Shown here in pieces: positions 18,247-28,056 of a stretch of DNA of 64,000 bases. Origin of the DNA: Thiomicrorhabdus sp963677355 (GTDB taxonomy: Bacteria > Pseudomonadota > Gammaproteobacteria > Thiomicrospirales > Thiomicrospiraceae). Position 1 is the stretch's first letter, and each line of letters starts with the position of its first letter. The notes under the pieces are model-generated. The model ran no database searches and was not told the origin of the DNA. It was given only the letters and a program-made list of their open reading frames with translations. Location of the stretch: contig CAXXXQ010000001.1 of the NCBI GenBank assembly GCA_963677355.2, positions 310,001-374,000 of the forward strand, written 5' to 3'. Made by a program: the position numbers and the translations under genes.

Positions 18247-18280
18247 TTATTAACCTGGCTCTTACCTCCCAGGTTAATAA
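18247..18280 (+). other. Hairpin 3 in the cbbS-cbbQ gap
   Basis: TTATTAACCTGG and CCAGGTTAATAA form a perfect 12-bp stem around a 10-nt loop. It follows the second hairpin almost without a gap. Confidence 0.65.
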
Positions 18281-18284
18281 GACC

Positions 18285-18325
18285 GCCAGCTAGCCCCGAA
18301 ACACCTAGCTGGCATTTCTATCTTT
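18285..18325 (+). terminator. Hairpin 4, likely partial terminator before cbbQ
   Basis: GCCAGCTAG and CTAGCTGGC form a perfect 9-bp stem with an 11-nt loop, followed by the pyrimidine-rich ATTTCTATCTTT. It probably reduces read-through from cbbLS into cbbQO, so that activase is made in smaller amounts than RubisCO. Confidence 0.6.
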
Positions 18326-18401
18326 AGACTTGTTCATTTCAGGCAAGTGAACAACTCTAAAAGTTTGAAATTTTGAATGGACTTATCTAGGAGAAACCAT
18401 C

Positions 18402-19220
18402 ATGTCAGAAATCAATGCAGTAGACCCAACCCAATACATGATTAAAGAAGAGCCTTACTACGAGCCGGTAGCGGACGAAGTTGAGCTTTTTGAATCCGGT
18501 TACGCTTCACGTATGCCGATCATGCTTAAAGGTCCGACAGGCTGTGGTAAGTCACGTTTTGTTGAATATATGGCCCACAAACTAGGCAAGCCATTGATTA
18601 CTGTTGCTTGTAACGAAGACATGACCGCTTCTGATTTGGTCGGACGTTACCTGATCGATATCAACGGTACTAAATGGCAGGATGGTCCTTTGACCGTTGC
18701 TGCTCGTATCGGTGCAATTTGTTATCTGGATGAGGTGGTTGAAGCACGTCAAGATACCACTATCGTTATTCACCCGTTGACCGACCACCGTCGTGTTCTT
18801 CCTTTGGATAAAAAAGGTGAATTGGTTGAAGCTCACCCTGATTTCCAGCTGGTTATCTCTTACAACCCAGGCTATCAGTCAATGATGAAAGATCTTAAGC
18901 AATCAACTAAGCAGCGTTTCGGTGGTTTCAAATTCGACTACCCTGAAGCCAAAGTTGAAGCGGAAATTGTTTCTAAAGAAGCCGGTATCGACAAAGATAT
19001 CGCTGAAAAACTGGTTCAGATCGCACAACGTTCACGTAACCTGAAAGGTCACGGTTTGGATGAAGGTATCTCGACTCGTCTAATGGTTTACGCTGGTCAG
19101 CTAATTGCAAAAGGCGTTGATCCTAAGAAAGCTTGTACGATGGCATTGATCACTCCACTAACGGACGATGACGATATCCTGGATACACTACTAACCACTG
19201 TAGATACATTTTTTGAATAA
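18402..19220 (+). CDS. cbbQ: RubisCO activase ATPase CbbQ (form I set)
   Basis: This 272-residue AAA+ ATPase of the MoxR branch has Walker A GPTGCGKSRF, Walker B ICYLDEVVEARQD, and STKQRFGGFKFDYPE. It acts with the CbbO encoded 65 nt downstream to reactivate form I RubisCO. It has a TAGGAG ribosome site. It is closely similar to the form II partner at 11401-12216 over the whole length, differing mainly in the N-terminus and the C-terminal helix region, so the two QO modules are probably specialised. Confidence 0.95.
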   Translation: MSEINAVDPTQYMIKEEPYYEPVADEVELFESGYASRMPIMLKGPTGCGKSRFVEYMAHKLGKPLITVACNEDMTASDLVGRYLIDINGTKWQDGPLTVAARIGAICYLDEVVEARQDTTIVIHPLTDHRRVLPLDKKGELVEAHPDFQLVISYNPGYQSMMKDLKQSTKQRFGGFKFDYPEAKVEAEIVSKEAGIDKDIAEKLVQIAQRSRNLKGHGLDEGISTRLMVYAGQLIAKGVDPKKACTMALITPLTDDDDILDTLLTTVDTFFE

Positions 19221-19285
19221 GAAATAAATAAGCCTAGGACTCGTAACTTAGGCAATTCATATAAAAAATGTATTAGGTGATTGTT

Positions 19286-21622
19286 ATGGAATTTAATCAA
19301 GAAGAAGTAAAAGCGTCCTTGATTGAGAGCATTCCTCAGTTGGAGGAGATGCTCGATGCGCTGATTCAAGAAGCTTCTCACTGCATGAGTGAGCAGACGC
19401 GCCAGACTTGGCTGCAGAACGCTCAAGGTATTGCCTACCTGGGTAAAGGTCAAAATGTAGTCATTAGCTATCTTGAAGCGGTGCCTCAAGTTATCGCTAA
19501 AATCGAAGATGAGATTCTAGATGACATTCTGGAAACCATCATGAAATGCTCTTCGGTAATGTCCGGTGACCTAGTCGCGTTAATCCTAGACTCGCTACCG
19601 CTGGTTGCCGACCGTACCCGTGACATTGACCTGCTTAGACAGTATTTAGCTCTGGTTTATCAAATCGCTTCCAAGACCCCACGTGGTGTACGCCCGATGA
19701 TGGGCGTCATGGAAGAGCTGATGTCCAAGCTGACGGTTTCAGGTCTGCGTCGCTGGGCGCAATGGGGAGCACAAGCACACGCTCGAAACTTTGGTGCACA
19801 AATTAAATATTTCGGTTTGGAATCGGAAGATTCAAAATCGGTTATGCAGCAACAACGCCGTGGCTCGTTGTTTATCGACTATCATCGTCCGATCAACTTC
19901 TACCTACGTGCGTTCTGGGCTCGTGATTTCTTTATCCGTCCGGCTGCGGCTGATTTCGATGATTTCAAACCTTATTTTGAAAAGCTGGCGATCCATCTAC
20001 CGGATGCGGTTGACGATCTTGGCGAAATCAAAGGGGGTGAGCTGTATCGTGCCATGGCGGCTCACTTGGCTTCACATATCGCTTACACCAAGCAAGCGAT
20101 TTCAATGGAGCAGTTGAATCCGCAGCAGATGTTCTTTATCGAACTGATTGAAGATGCACGTGTCGAATACAATGCGATTCAAGATTTCCCAGGATTGAAA
20201 AACCTGTGGAGTAAGGTAATTGAGGCCACTGCCGAGCAGCAGCATCTGGATCCTAAATCGACGGCTTACCGCTTAGAGCAGCTGGCTTTGAAACTGATGG
20301 ATAAAAACCATGAGTTTGACGATGAGAATCTGAACGTTGTCGTTGACAAGTTCTACGAAGGGATCGAAGAGAATAAAGACAATGAAATGTTCTCATGGAA
20401 AATCGGAATTCTGTTGTTTAACGCTTTGAACCAGGCTTCAACTAAGTGGGAGTCATTGACCGAGATCAGCAAACTGCGCTTCGGTTACCGTGATGACAAC
20501 CGTCTGATCTGGGATTCCGACGAATGGGCGGATATGGAAGATGGCGCCTCTCACGGATTTACCGAAACCGTTCGTAAATACGTTTCAGTCATGGAAATGA
20601 TCAATGAGATTGATTCCGAGCTGGTAGATGTTGACCACGATGAGATCTGGGTACTTGGCAGCGAGTTAATGCCTTATGAAGATAACGGTATCTCATGGAA
20701 TGAAATGGAAGGTGTTGAACCGATTTCTGATCCATTCCACTACCATGAATGGGACTATCGTGTGCAACTGCACCGTCCGAGCTGGGTAACTTTGTACGAA
20801 CACCGTGCGAAAAAAGGTGATCCGCAAATTTATGAGCGTATTCTTGACGAACATAAAGGGATTGCCCACCGCATCAAGCAGATCGTAGATAAGTTACAGG
20901 CCGTTGGTCTACAACGTATCCGCCGCCTAGAAGACGGAGACGAGCTAGATTTAAATGCGTGTGTTGAAGCGATTACCGCGATTCGCATGAAACAGGAACC
21001 GGATCCGCGTATCACGATGCGTAACGTGATTCGTTCCCGTGAAGTTTCGGTAGTGGTACTACTTGATTTATCCGAATCAACCAACGAAGTGGTAGCGGAT
21101 TCGGACAAAACGATTTTGGAAGTTACCCAAGAAGCGGCGATCTTGATTTCGCATGCGATTAACGGGATTGGTGACCAGTTTGCCGTACACGGCTTCTCCT
21201 CCGATGGCCGTCACGACGTTCAGTATGTACGTTTCAAACAGTTCGACGAACCGTTTGATTCGGATGTTCATGCACGTCTAGCCGGTATGAAAGGTGGATT
21301 ATCAACTCGAATGGGCGCGGCAATGCGCCATGCTGGACATTATCTGGAACAACAGAACAGTAAACAAAAACTGTTGCTGGTAGTAACAGATGGTGAACCG
21401 GCCGATATCGACGAGAAAGATGGTCAGTATCTGAAACAAGATGCGAAAAAAGCAGTTGAAGAGTTACAAACCAAAGGGGTTTACTCATACTGCCTGACTA
21501 TTGACCAATTCGCAGACAAATATGTTCAAAACATCTTTGGACAAAACCGTTATGCGATTGTCGATGACGTATTGAAACTTCCTGAGAAGTTACCGCAACT
21601 GTTTGCTAACTTGACGACCTAA
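19286..21622 (+). CDS. cbbO: RubisCO activase accessory protein CbbO (form I set)
   Basis: This protein of about 778 residues has a long N-terminal region and a C-terminal VWA domain with MIDAS DLSES, STRMGAAMRHAGH and VTDGEPADID. Its role is that of the other CbbO: adaptor between CbbQ and RubisCO. The ATG at 19286 is preferred to a GTG three codons earlier because TTAGGTGA lies at proper distance. It is followed by a terminator at 21651-21688. Confidence 0.92.
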   Translation: MEFNQEEVKASLIESIPQLEEMLDALIQEASHCMSEQTRQTWLQNAQGIAYLGKGQNVVISYLEAVPQVIAKIEDEILDDILETIMKCSSVMSGDLVALILDSLPLVADRTRDIDLLRQYLALVYQIASKTPRGVRPMMGVMEELMSKLTVSGLRRWAQWGAQAHARNFGAQIKYFGLESEDSKSVMQQQRRGSLFIDYHRPINFYLRAFWARDFFIRPAAADFDDFKPYFEKLAIHLPDAVDDLGEIKGGELYRAMAAHLASHIAYTKQAISMEQLNPQQMFFIELIEDARVEYNAIQDFPGLKNLWSKVIEATAEQQHLDPKSTAYRLEQLALKLMDKNHEFDDENLNVVVDKFYEGIEENKDNEMFSWKIGILLFNALNQASTKWESLTEISKLRFGYRDDNRLIWDSDEWADMEDGASHGFTETVRKYVSVMEMINEIDSELVDVDHDEIWVLGSELMPYEDNGISWNEMEGVEPISDPFHYHEWDYRVQLHRPSWVTLYEHRAKKGDPQIYERILDEHKGIAHRIKQIVDKLQAVGLQRIRRLEDGDELDLNACVEAITAIRMKQEPDPRITMRNVIRSREVSVVVLLDLSESTNEVVADSDKTILEVTQEAAILISHAINGIGDQFAVHGFSSDGRHDVQYVRFKQFDEPFDSDVHARLAGMKGGLSTRMGAAMRHAGHYLEQQNSKQKLLLVVTDGEPADIDEKDGQYLKQDAKKAVEELQTKGVYSYCLTIDQFADKYVQNIFGQNRYAIVDDVLKLPEKLPQLFANLTT

Positions 21623-21650
21623 ACAAACCGTCGTCATCAGCAAAAGCTTA

Positions 21651-21688
21651 AAACCTTAGTCGCGGTCATCCCGGCTAAGGTTTTTTAT
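21651..21688 (+). terminator. Rho-independent terminator of the cbbLSQO operon
   Basis: AAACCTTAG and CTAAGGTTTTTT form a stem with a G/C-containing loop, ending in a T-run, 28 nt downstream of cbbO. Confidence 0.85.
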
Positions 21689-21739
21689 TATTTGTCTGTT
21701 AGAATGCAAGACATAATTAAATGAGGTAAGGATTCTTAA

Positions 21740-22276
21740 ATGAATGCACAACAATTTATCGACTCTCTAAATGAGCTAGACGACTCAGATTTTCAGGCCA
21801 TTTTAGACGGCCAAGCCTTAATTGTCTTTCAAGACAGTTCGCTGACGATTGGTCGTACCGATGTGGCTTACGTTATTTTCGAACTCGGGGATGAAAGCTT
21901 TGACACGACTGATGCCTTAAAAGCCTCTTTGATTGAGCGTGCTGAAGACTTGATCACTGAGTATTATCAATACAACCCGCTGAGCAAAGAGTATTTCAAT
22001 AAAGAATTAACCAAGATGATGCAAGAGCTGGGCTGGGATGCTTTCCTTGCCATGCCTGGACAAGAAGCAAAATATAAACTATTTGTAGACGGTTCAACCT
22101 TGCATGCAGAAGATGAATCCAGCCCAAGATACAAATACGGTTCTCATCAGGTTCTGGATGAAAAAATGCCGGCTACGGCTATTCAGAACAAGGCGAAAAA
22201 CTGGATCCAGTCCGGTGCCGCCTACGAGAATTACATCAGCACCAATGTCTGTCGCTGGAGTTCCTGGGAAGAGTAA
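21740..22276 (+). CDS. Unknown acidic soluble protein
   Basis: The 178-residue protein starts MNAQQFIDSLNELDDSDFQAI and ends NVCRWSSWEE. It is acidic, without membrane segments or a signal peptide, and no domain is recognised. A GAGGTAAGG ribosome site precedes the ATG. It lies between the cbbO terminator and its own terminator, so it is probably a single-gene unit that is next to, but not part of, the RubisCO operon. Confidence 0.65.
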   Translation: MNAQQFIDSLNELDDSDFQAILDGQALIVFQDSSLTIGRTDVAYVIFELGDESFDTTDALKASLIERAEDLITEYYQYNPLSKEYFNKELTKMMQELGWDAFLAMPGQEAKYKLFVDGSTLHAEDESSPRYKYGSHQVLDEKMPATAIQNKAKNWIQSGAAYENYISTNVCRWSSWEE

Positions 22277-22301
22277 ACTTAAAGCAGATTTATTCACCAA
22301 T

Positions 22302-22332
22302 AAAAAAGGGCTCGTCTTGGTGCCCTTTTTTT
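22302..22332 (+). terminator. Rho-independent terminator
   Basis: AAAAAAGGGC and GCCCTTTTTTT flank a short loop, with A and T runs on both sides, so it can serve both the preceding plus-strand gene and the convergent chemoreceptor gene that ends at 22362. Confidence 0.85.
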
Positions 22333-22361
22333 ATTTAGCTAGCTTACAACCATCTTCTTTA

Positions 22362-24965
22362 TCAGAAATCAGCCCATTCATCTTCCGGGTCAGGAGCCCG
22401 TTCAATATGAGGCGATTTGATCGGCTCTTTTACAGCGGCCGTTTCTTCTTTTTTCGCTTCTACTTCAGTCGGCTTAGTGACCTTAGCTGATGACATAGGC
22501 GTTGGCTTAACGTCAGTCTTTGCTACAGAACTAGATGGTGAATGGTGAATTCTCGCCCCGCCGGTATTGAAGAAATTCATTTCGTCGCGCAAAAGATTAG
22601 ACTGCTCGTTCATACTCGCTGCCGCAGCCGACGTTTCTTCAACTAGAGCGGCATTCTGCTGTGTGACCTCATCGATCTGGCTAATTGCCTGATGCACTTG
22701 ACTGACACCGGTTGCCTGCTCACCTGAAGCCTCGGCAATATGAGCGATCATTTGCGTGACCGTATCGATCGAGGCATTGATCTCCGAAAGCATTTCACCA
22801 GACTGCCCGGCTAAGCTAGTCCCGTCGTCGATACGAGTCACACTTTCTTCAATCAACGTTTTGATATCTTTCGCCGCTTCCGCCGATTTTTGCGCCAGCG
22901 CTCGAACCTCTCCGGCAACAACCGCAAAACCACGGCCGTGCTCTCCGGCTCTAGCCGCTTCAACGGCCGCGTTCAGTGCCAATAGGTTAGTCTGGAAAGC
23001 AATACCGTCAATCAAGGTAACAATATCGGCAATCTTATGGCTAGATTCCTGAATTGCATCCATTGCCTCAATGGTTTTAGACATGACCGACACACCGGTA
23101 TTGGCTTTTTCTTTCACATCAACGGCGACCTGACTTGCTTCTCTGGCATTATCCGTATTTCCCTGAACGGCGGAATTCATTTCATCCATTGTGGCTGAGG
23201 TTTGCTCCAAGGCGGCGGCCTGTTCCTGTACTCGCTGACTGAGATCCATCGCCCCTTTGGTCACTTCATCTGACGCGGTACTGACTACATTGGTGGCCTC
23301 GTGCGCTTTGCTGACCACTTCTGCTAGCCGAACTGCGCTTGTATTAACCGCTTGTTTCAGTGTATCCAGCTGTCCATGATATTCTGCCGTAATGGTCTGT
23401 GTCAGATCACCTTGTGACTGAGCCACCACAATGCGGGTAATATCCTGCATAGCCGATTCAATTGCATCCATTGAGTTATTAACGCCTTCTTTAAGCTTTA
23501 ATAACTCGCCATGCGCTTCAACCGTCACGCGTCTATCAAAGTCACCGTTTTCCATGCTGTGCATGATATTGATAATATCACTGATGGTCAGATTCAATGT
23601 GTCCAGCGTCTGACGGGTGTTTTCAACCATTGTCAAAAACTCTCCTTCAACGGCCGCATCAATGGATACATTGAACTCACCATTACTCATTTCCTGCATA
23701 ACGTGACTTAATTGCGTCATGGTTGCACTGATAGAGTCGGCCGAACCGTTAATGCCCTCTTTTAAGGTATTCAAATCACCGACCAGCTCGGCGTCAATAC
23801 GTTTCGAGAAATCACCTTTGGCGATAGCCACAATAACTGAATTGGCTTCAGTAATTGCTTTCTGTGTATCTTCCAGTAAACGGTTAATTGCACGCCCCAT
23901 ATCACCCACTTCATCTTGTCTCGATTCATCCGACCTGACAGAAAAGTCCCCGCTTTCGCTTATTTGACGCATCACATCTTGGACACTTCTCAGGCCATTG
24001 GCAATATTACGCGGCAGATAGATAGCAATAAAAATTGAAATCAAGGCAACAATCGCCGATGCGATTGTCATAATCAAAATAACACTTTCGTTATTTTCTT
24101 GAACATGAGGTCCGATCCGATCTTGATCAGACTTTAACGACTGCTTGATATCTTCGGCTAATTTAGCAACCTGAGGTCCAATGACATTCAGCTTTTCATT
24201 AATGACTTTATTGCGTTCATTTACCGTTCTATACAGTTTTTCGACATTCTCTTTATAGCTGACAATCTTATCTGTTACTTCTTCCAATAATGATGTATGA
24301 ATCTCCGAGCTGATTTGCGATTTAATGATCCACAATTGGCTATTTAAGTTATCAAACTCTTTCAGGACACGCTGCATAGACTCTGTACGGTTGCTTTCCA
24401 TAAATTTAACCGTATATAGCCGTGCCAGTAACAAGGTTCTGATCGTCTCGCCTGTTTTATTACCCATATCCAGGTCACCTGCTTGTACCTGTTCACGCAT
24501 GATTTGGGTTAAATCTTTCTCCATTACAGGCCCAATGACGTTTAGATTATTATGAATAATGTCATTTCTAACTTTCATTTTCTCCTGCACGATAAGAAAG
24601 TTTTCTTCATACTCCTTAAGCATACTGGTTACCGAAGTAATCATGCCTAACTCTTCTTTATCGGTAATCAATTTTTTTGCATCATCAATAAACCCCATGG
24701 TCTTTTGATAATAGTTGTTAAATTCATCAACTTCTTTTTGCACCGGGGTATTGAGATAATCTTTCACATTCATCCGAACCATCAACATATTTGACTGAAT
24801 GCTGGTCGATACAAGCGATGCTCTTGCCATTTGGCGGTAGTCTTTGAATCCGTTCGCAGAATTGTTAATTTGATAGACGCTGAATCCGGCAGCGACAATA
24901 ATTAAGAACGTGATCAGAGCAAAACTCGCCACTAATTTTGAGTTAATAGTTTTAAACATAACCAA
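22362..24965 (-). CDS. Methyl-accepting chemotaxis protein
   Basis: This 867-residue receptor has a first membrane helix at residues about 11-30, a long helical periplasmic sensor, a second helix (SVILIMTIASAIVALISIFIAIY, about 295-317), then a HAMP domain and further HAMP-like repeats. The signalling domain contains the conserved hairpin tip LLALNAAVEAARAGEHGRGFAVVA in its usual context. The last residues end EWADF, matching the xWxxF tether that binds CheR/CheB. The ligand cannot be read from the sequence. Confidence 0.92.
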   Translation of the reverse strand: MVMFKTINSKLVASFALITFLIIVAAGFSVYQINNSANGFKDYRQMARASLVSTSIQSNMLMVRMNVKDYLNTPVQKEVDEFNNYYQKTMGFIDDAKKLITDKEELGMITSVTSMLKEYEENFLIVQEKMKVRNDIIHNNLNVIGPVMEKDLTQIMREQVQAGDLDMGNKTGETIRTLLLARLYTVKFMESNRTESMQRVLKEFDNLNSQLWIIKSQISSEIHTSLLEEVTDKIVSYKENVEKLYRTVNERNKVINEKLNVIGPQVAKLAEDIKQSLKSDQDRIGPHVQENNESVILIMTIASAIVALISIFIAIYLPRNIANGLRSVQDVMRQISESGDFSVRSDESRQDEVGDMGRAINRLLEDTQKAITEANSVIVAIAKGDFSKRIDAELVGDLNTLKEGINGSADSISATMTQLSHVMQEMSNGEFNVSIDAAVEGEFLTMVENTRQTLDTLNLTISDIINIMHSMENGDFDRRVTVEAHGELLKLKEGVNNSMDAIESAMQDITRIVVAQSQGDLTQTITAEYHGQLDTLKQAVNTSAVRLAEVVSKAHEATNVVSTASDEVTKGAMDLSQRVQEQAAALEQTSATMDEMNSAVQGNTDNAREASQVAVDVKEKANTGVSVMSKTIEAMDAIQESSHKIADIVTLIDGIAFQTNLLALNAAVEAARAGEHGRGFAVVAGEVRALAQKSAEAAKDIKTLIEESVTRIDDGTSLAGQSGEMLSEINASIDTVTQMIAHIAEASGEQATGVSQVHQAISQIDEVTQQNAALVEETSAAAASMNEQSNLLRDEMNFFNTGGARIHHSPSSSVAKTDVKPTPMSSAKVTKPTEVEAKKEETAAVKEPIKSPHIERAPDPEDEWADF

Positions 24966-25102
24966 ACCTTTGCTTCACAAGCCGAAGATGACTCCTAGTA
25001 ATTTATTTATTATTTTTATAAGCATAATACAAGCCAATACACTAATTTATCCTGCAAATATATTTTTGATTTGCCAGCCCGGATTCTCTGAATTTCAGAC
25101 AT

Positions 25103-25141
25103 AAAAAAAACCCGCTCTTGGTAAAACCAAGAGCGGGTTTT
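25103..25141 (-). terminator. Rho-independent terminator of fba
   Basis: AAAACCCGCTCTTGG and CCAAGAGCGGGTTTT form a long perfect stem with a 4-nt loop and flanking A/T runs, between the fba stop and the chemoreceptor gene. It is bidirectional in form. Confidence 0.9.
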
Positions 25142-25163
25142 CTAGCTCTGATAAAACGGTAAA

Positions 25164-26228
25164 TTAGTTTACAGTTTGATCTAGAGAACCTGAAGCGTAA
25201 CGAGCTTGCATCTCTTCAAGACCAAGAGACTTGATCTTAGAAGCGTGACCAGCACAACCAAATGCTTCGAAACGTGCTTTACAGATTTCCATCATCGCAT
25301 TTTCAGCCGCGTTGTAGAACTTACGTGGATCGAAGTTAGCTGGATTGTCGTGTAGGTGCTTACGGATCGCACCAGTAGATGCCATACGTAGGTCAGTATC
25401 GATGTTTACTTTACGAACACCGTATTTGATACCTTCAACGATTGCTTCAACAGGCACACCGTAAGTAGAACCCATGTCACCACCGTAGTTATTGATGATT
25501 TCCAACCACTCTTCCGGTACAGAAGAAGAACCGTGCATGACGATGTGAGTATCAGGGATACGAGCGTGGATCTTAGCGATCTGGTCGATTTTTAGAACAT
25601 CATCAGAAGGCTTAGAAGTGAACTTGTAAGCACCGTGAGAAGTACCAACAGCAACCGCTAACGCATCTACGTTAGTATCTTTAACGAACTGAGCAGCTTC
25701 TTCAGGATCAGTTAGAAGCTGAGAGTGATCTAGCTCTTCATCAGAACCGTGACCATCTTCTTCACCCATCTTACCAGTCTCAAGAGAACCTAGGCAACCT
25801 AGCTCACCTTCAACAGAAACACCACCAGCGTGAGCGATCTTAACAACTTCCGCAGTGATTCCAGCGTTGTACTCATAAGAAGCAGGAGTCTTCATATCAG
25901 CTTCTAGAGAACCATCCATCATGACAGATGTGAAACCAGACTGGATAGCGCGTAGACAAACACCTACATCAGAACCGTGGTCTTGATGCATAACAACAGG
26001 GATATGTGGATACATTTCAACAGCAGCCGCGACCATGTGACGAAGCATTGGCTCACCAGCATACTTACGAGCACCAGCAGACCCCTGAAGGATAACCGGA
26101 GAATCACAAGCGTCCGCAGCACGCATGATTGCACGTACCTGTTCCATGTTGTTTACGTTAAACGCAGGCATACCAAAACTGTTTTCTGCTGCGTAGTCCA
26201 TTAATTCACGAAGTGTAATCATCGCCAT
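25164..26228 (-). CDS. fba: Class II fructose-bisphosphate aldolase
   Basis: The 354-residue protein has the zinc-site motifs of class II aldolases, HQDHGSD and VEGELGCLGS, and the DHSQLLTDPEEA loop. It condenses dihydroxyacetone phosphate with glyceraldehyde 3-phosphate, and in Calvin-cycle organisms also with erythrose 4-phosphate. It is the last gene of the tkt-gap-pgk-pyk-fba run. Confidence 0.95.
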   Translation of the reverse strand: MAMITLRELMDYAAENSFGMPAFNVNNMEQVRAIMRAADACDSPVILQGSAGARKYAGEPMLRHMVAAAVEMYPHIPVVMHQDHGSDVGVCLRAIQSGFTSVMMDGSLEADMKTPASYEYNAGITAEVVKIAHAGGVSVEGELGCLGSLETGKMGEEDGHGSDEELDHSQLLTDPEEAAQFVKDTNVDALAVAVGTSHGAYKFTSKPSDDVLKIDQIAKIHARIPDTHIVMHGSSSVPEEWLEIINNYGGDMGSTYGVPVEAIVEGIKYGVRKVNIDTDLRMASTGAIRKHLHDNPANFDPRKFYNAAENAMMEICKARFEAFGCAGHASKIKSLGLEEMQARYASGSLDQTVN

Positions 26229-26313
26229 GTGCGAGACTCCTCTATTGTTTTCAAAAAATTAAAAAGTTATCCGATTCATTTTAACAAGCTTTTACCAGCT
26301 CGTAAAATATTAA

Positions 26314-26354
26314 GGATAAGCCCACCTTGCTCTTGCCAAGGCTGGGAATTATCC
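26314..26354 (-). other. Hairpin between pyk and fba
   Basis: GGATAA pairs with TTATCC, CCCA with TGGG, and CCTTG with CAAGG, giving a nearly continuous 15-bp stem 12 nt downstream of the pyk stop. No strong T-run follows on the minus strand, so it could protect the pyk mRNA 3' end or partly terminate before fba. Confidence 0.6.
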
Positions 26355-26365
26355 AAAATCGACAA

Positions 26366-27808
26366 TTATGGAAGCTTAACAATTTCCATTTTGTTTGTTC
26401 CACCCATGGCGCCTTGTACAGCACCGCGAGTGATAATAATTAGGTCGCCCGATTTAGCAATACCAAACTCTTTGATTCGATCCATGATCATCTCTTTGAC
26501 CTGATCATCATTCAAACCGTCATAACTGACCGATGTCGGGTAGACACCACGGAACAAAGTAACCTTTCGGCGAGTTTCCAAGTGTGGAGTCATGGCAATG
26601 ATCGGCATTCCAGAACTGATACGAGACATCAACAAAGTAGTATTACCTGACTCTGTCAGCGCTGCAATACATTTCACACCAAAGTGGTTTGCCGAATACA
26701 TAGTGGCCATCGCTACCGTTTCATCAACCGCCGTAAACGACTCGTCAATACGGTGAGTTGATTCACGTGAAGTACGCGACTTTTCTGCTTCATGACAGAT
26801 GTTACCCATGGTCTGAATGACCAAGCTTGGTGAACGACCGGTTGCTGTCTCACCAGACAACATTACCGCGTCGGTTCCATCCATAACTGCGTTAGCAACG
26901 TCAAACACTTCAGCACGTGTCGGAATGGCATTCTCAATCATAGTTTCCATCATCTGAGTTGCAGTAATGGTCACTCGGTTTAGCTGACGGGAACGCTTGA
27001 TCATTTTCTTCTGTAGAGCAGGAAGCTGCGCATCACCCACTTCAACACCCAAGTCACCGCGAGCAATCATAATAACGTCAGATGCAAGAATGATTGAATC
27101 CAAAGTCGCATCATCAGCCACAGCTTCGGCACGTTCAACTTTAGAAACGATTGAGCAGTTCAAACCGGCTTTTTGAGCCAAAGAACGGCAATATTCAACG
27201 TCTTCGGCAGAACGCGGGAAAGAAAGAGCAAGATAATCCGCACCGATTTCGGCAGCAGTCAAAATATCTTCTTTATCTTTATCGGTCAGAGCGGCAGCAG
27301 ATAAACCGCCACCCAACAGGTTGATCCCTTTATTGTTTGAAAGCGTACCACCTACAACCGTAGTCGTATTCACTCGCTCACCATCAACATTGTCCACTTC
27401 AAAGACTAGACGACCGTCATCAAGCAGCAGCTTATCGCCCGGCTTAACATCGTACGGCAGATTTTTATAAGTCAGACCCACTTCATGTTGATTACCGCAA
27501 TTTGAATCAACGTTATTATCGAATGCAAATTTATCACCGGCATTCAAAAACACCTTATCATCAACAAAACGCGCAATACGAATTTTAGGTCCCTGTAAGT
27601 CAACCAAAACACCTACTTGTCGGTCATGTTTTTCGGCCATCTCACGGACCGCTTTTGCACGCTCAATATGCTCTTCCGGAAGACCGTGAGACATATTAAT
27701 ACGAACTACGTCCACGCCGGCCTTGATCACTTTTTCCAACTCACCTTCACGGTCAGTCGCAGGCCCTAGTGTTGCAACAATTTTTGTTCTTCTTAAACTC
27801 ATTGGCAT
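26366..27808 (-). CDS. pyk: Pyruvate kinase
   Basis: This 480-residue enzyme has the N-terminal RRTKIVATLGPATD, NMSHG, the catalytic-site segment MIARGDLGVE and the C-terminal allosteric domain ending MGGTNKMEIV. It forms pyruvate and ATP from phosphoenolpyruvate and ADP. It is flanked by pgk and fba on the same strand. In an autotroph it leads fixed carbon toward pyruvate and acetyl-CoA. Confidence 0.95.
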   Translation of the reverse strand: MPMSLRRTKIVATLGPATDREGELEKVIKAGVDVVRINMSHGLPEEHIERAKAVREMAEKHDRQVGVLVDLQGPKIRIARFVDDKVFLNAGDKFAFDNNVDSNCGNQHEVGLTYKNLPYDVKPGDKLLLDDGRLVFEVDNVDGERVNTTTVVGGTLSNNKGINLLGGGLSAAALTDKDKEDILTAAEIGADYLALSFPRSAEDVEYCRSLAQKAGLNCSIVSKVERAEAVADDATLDSIILASDVIMIARGDLGVEVGDAQLPALQKKMIKRSRQLNRVTITATQMMETMIENAIPTRAEVFDVANAVMDGTDAVMLSGETATGRSPSLVIQTMGNICHEAEKSRTSRESTHRIDESFTAVDETVAMATMYSANHFGVKCIAALTESGNTTLLMSRISSGMPIIAMTPHLETRRKVTLFRGVYPTSVSYDGLNDDQVKEMIMDRIKEFGIAKSGDLIIITRGAVQGAMGGTNKMEIVKLP

Positions 27809-27995
27809 TTTTGTAAATTACCTCATACATCAATTAATTTTGGAGCTTGTCAATGTCCAAAAAGATGTCTCGCAAAATAAACTCAAACCCGATCGAACAG
27901 CCTACGCTTCTTTTTAGGCTGTGGTGTCATGTGTTTACTTACCGAGGCACCCTCTTAATGAAACAAATTAACAAACTTAGATGACAATCAAATTA

Positions 27996-28019
27996 AAGAG
28001 GCCTGCCCTCAGGCCTCTT
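27996..28019 (-). terminator. Terminator downstream of pgk
   Basis: AAGAGGCCTG and CAGGCCTCTT form a perfect stem around a 4-nt loop, with a T-rich tail on the minus strand, 38 nt after the pgk stop. The 248-bp pgk-pyk gap otherwise shows no gene, so pyk may have its own promoter there. Confidence 0.75.
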
Positions 28020-28056
28020 CAGTTTCCCGAGTCAACATACAACTCGGATCAGCTAA

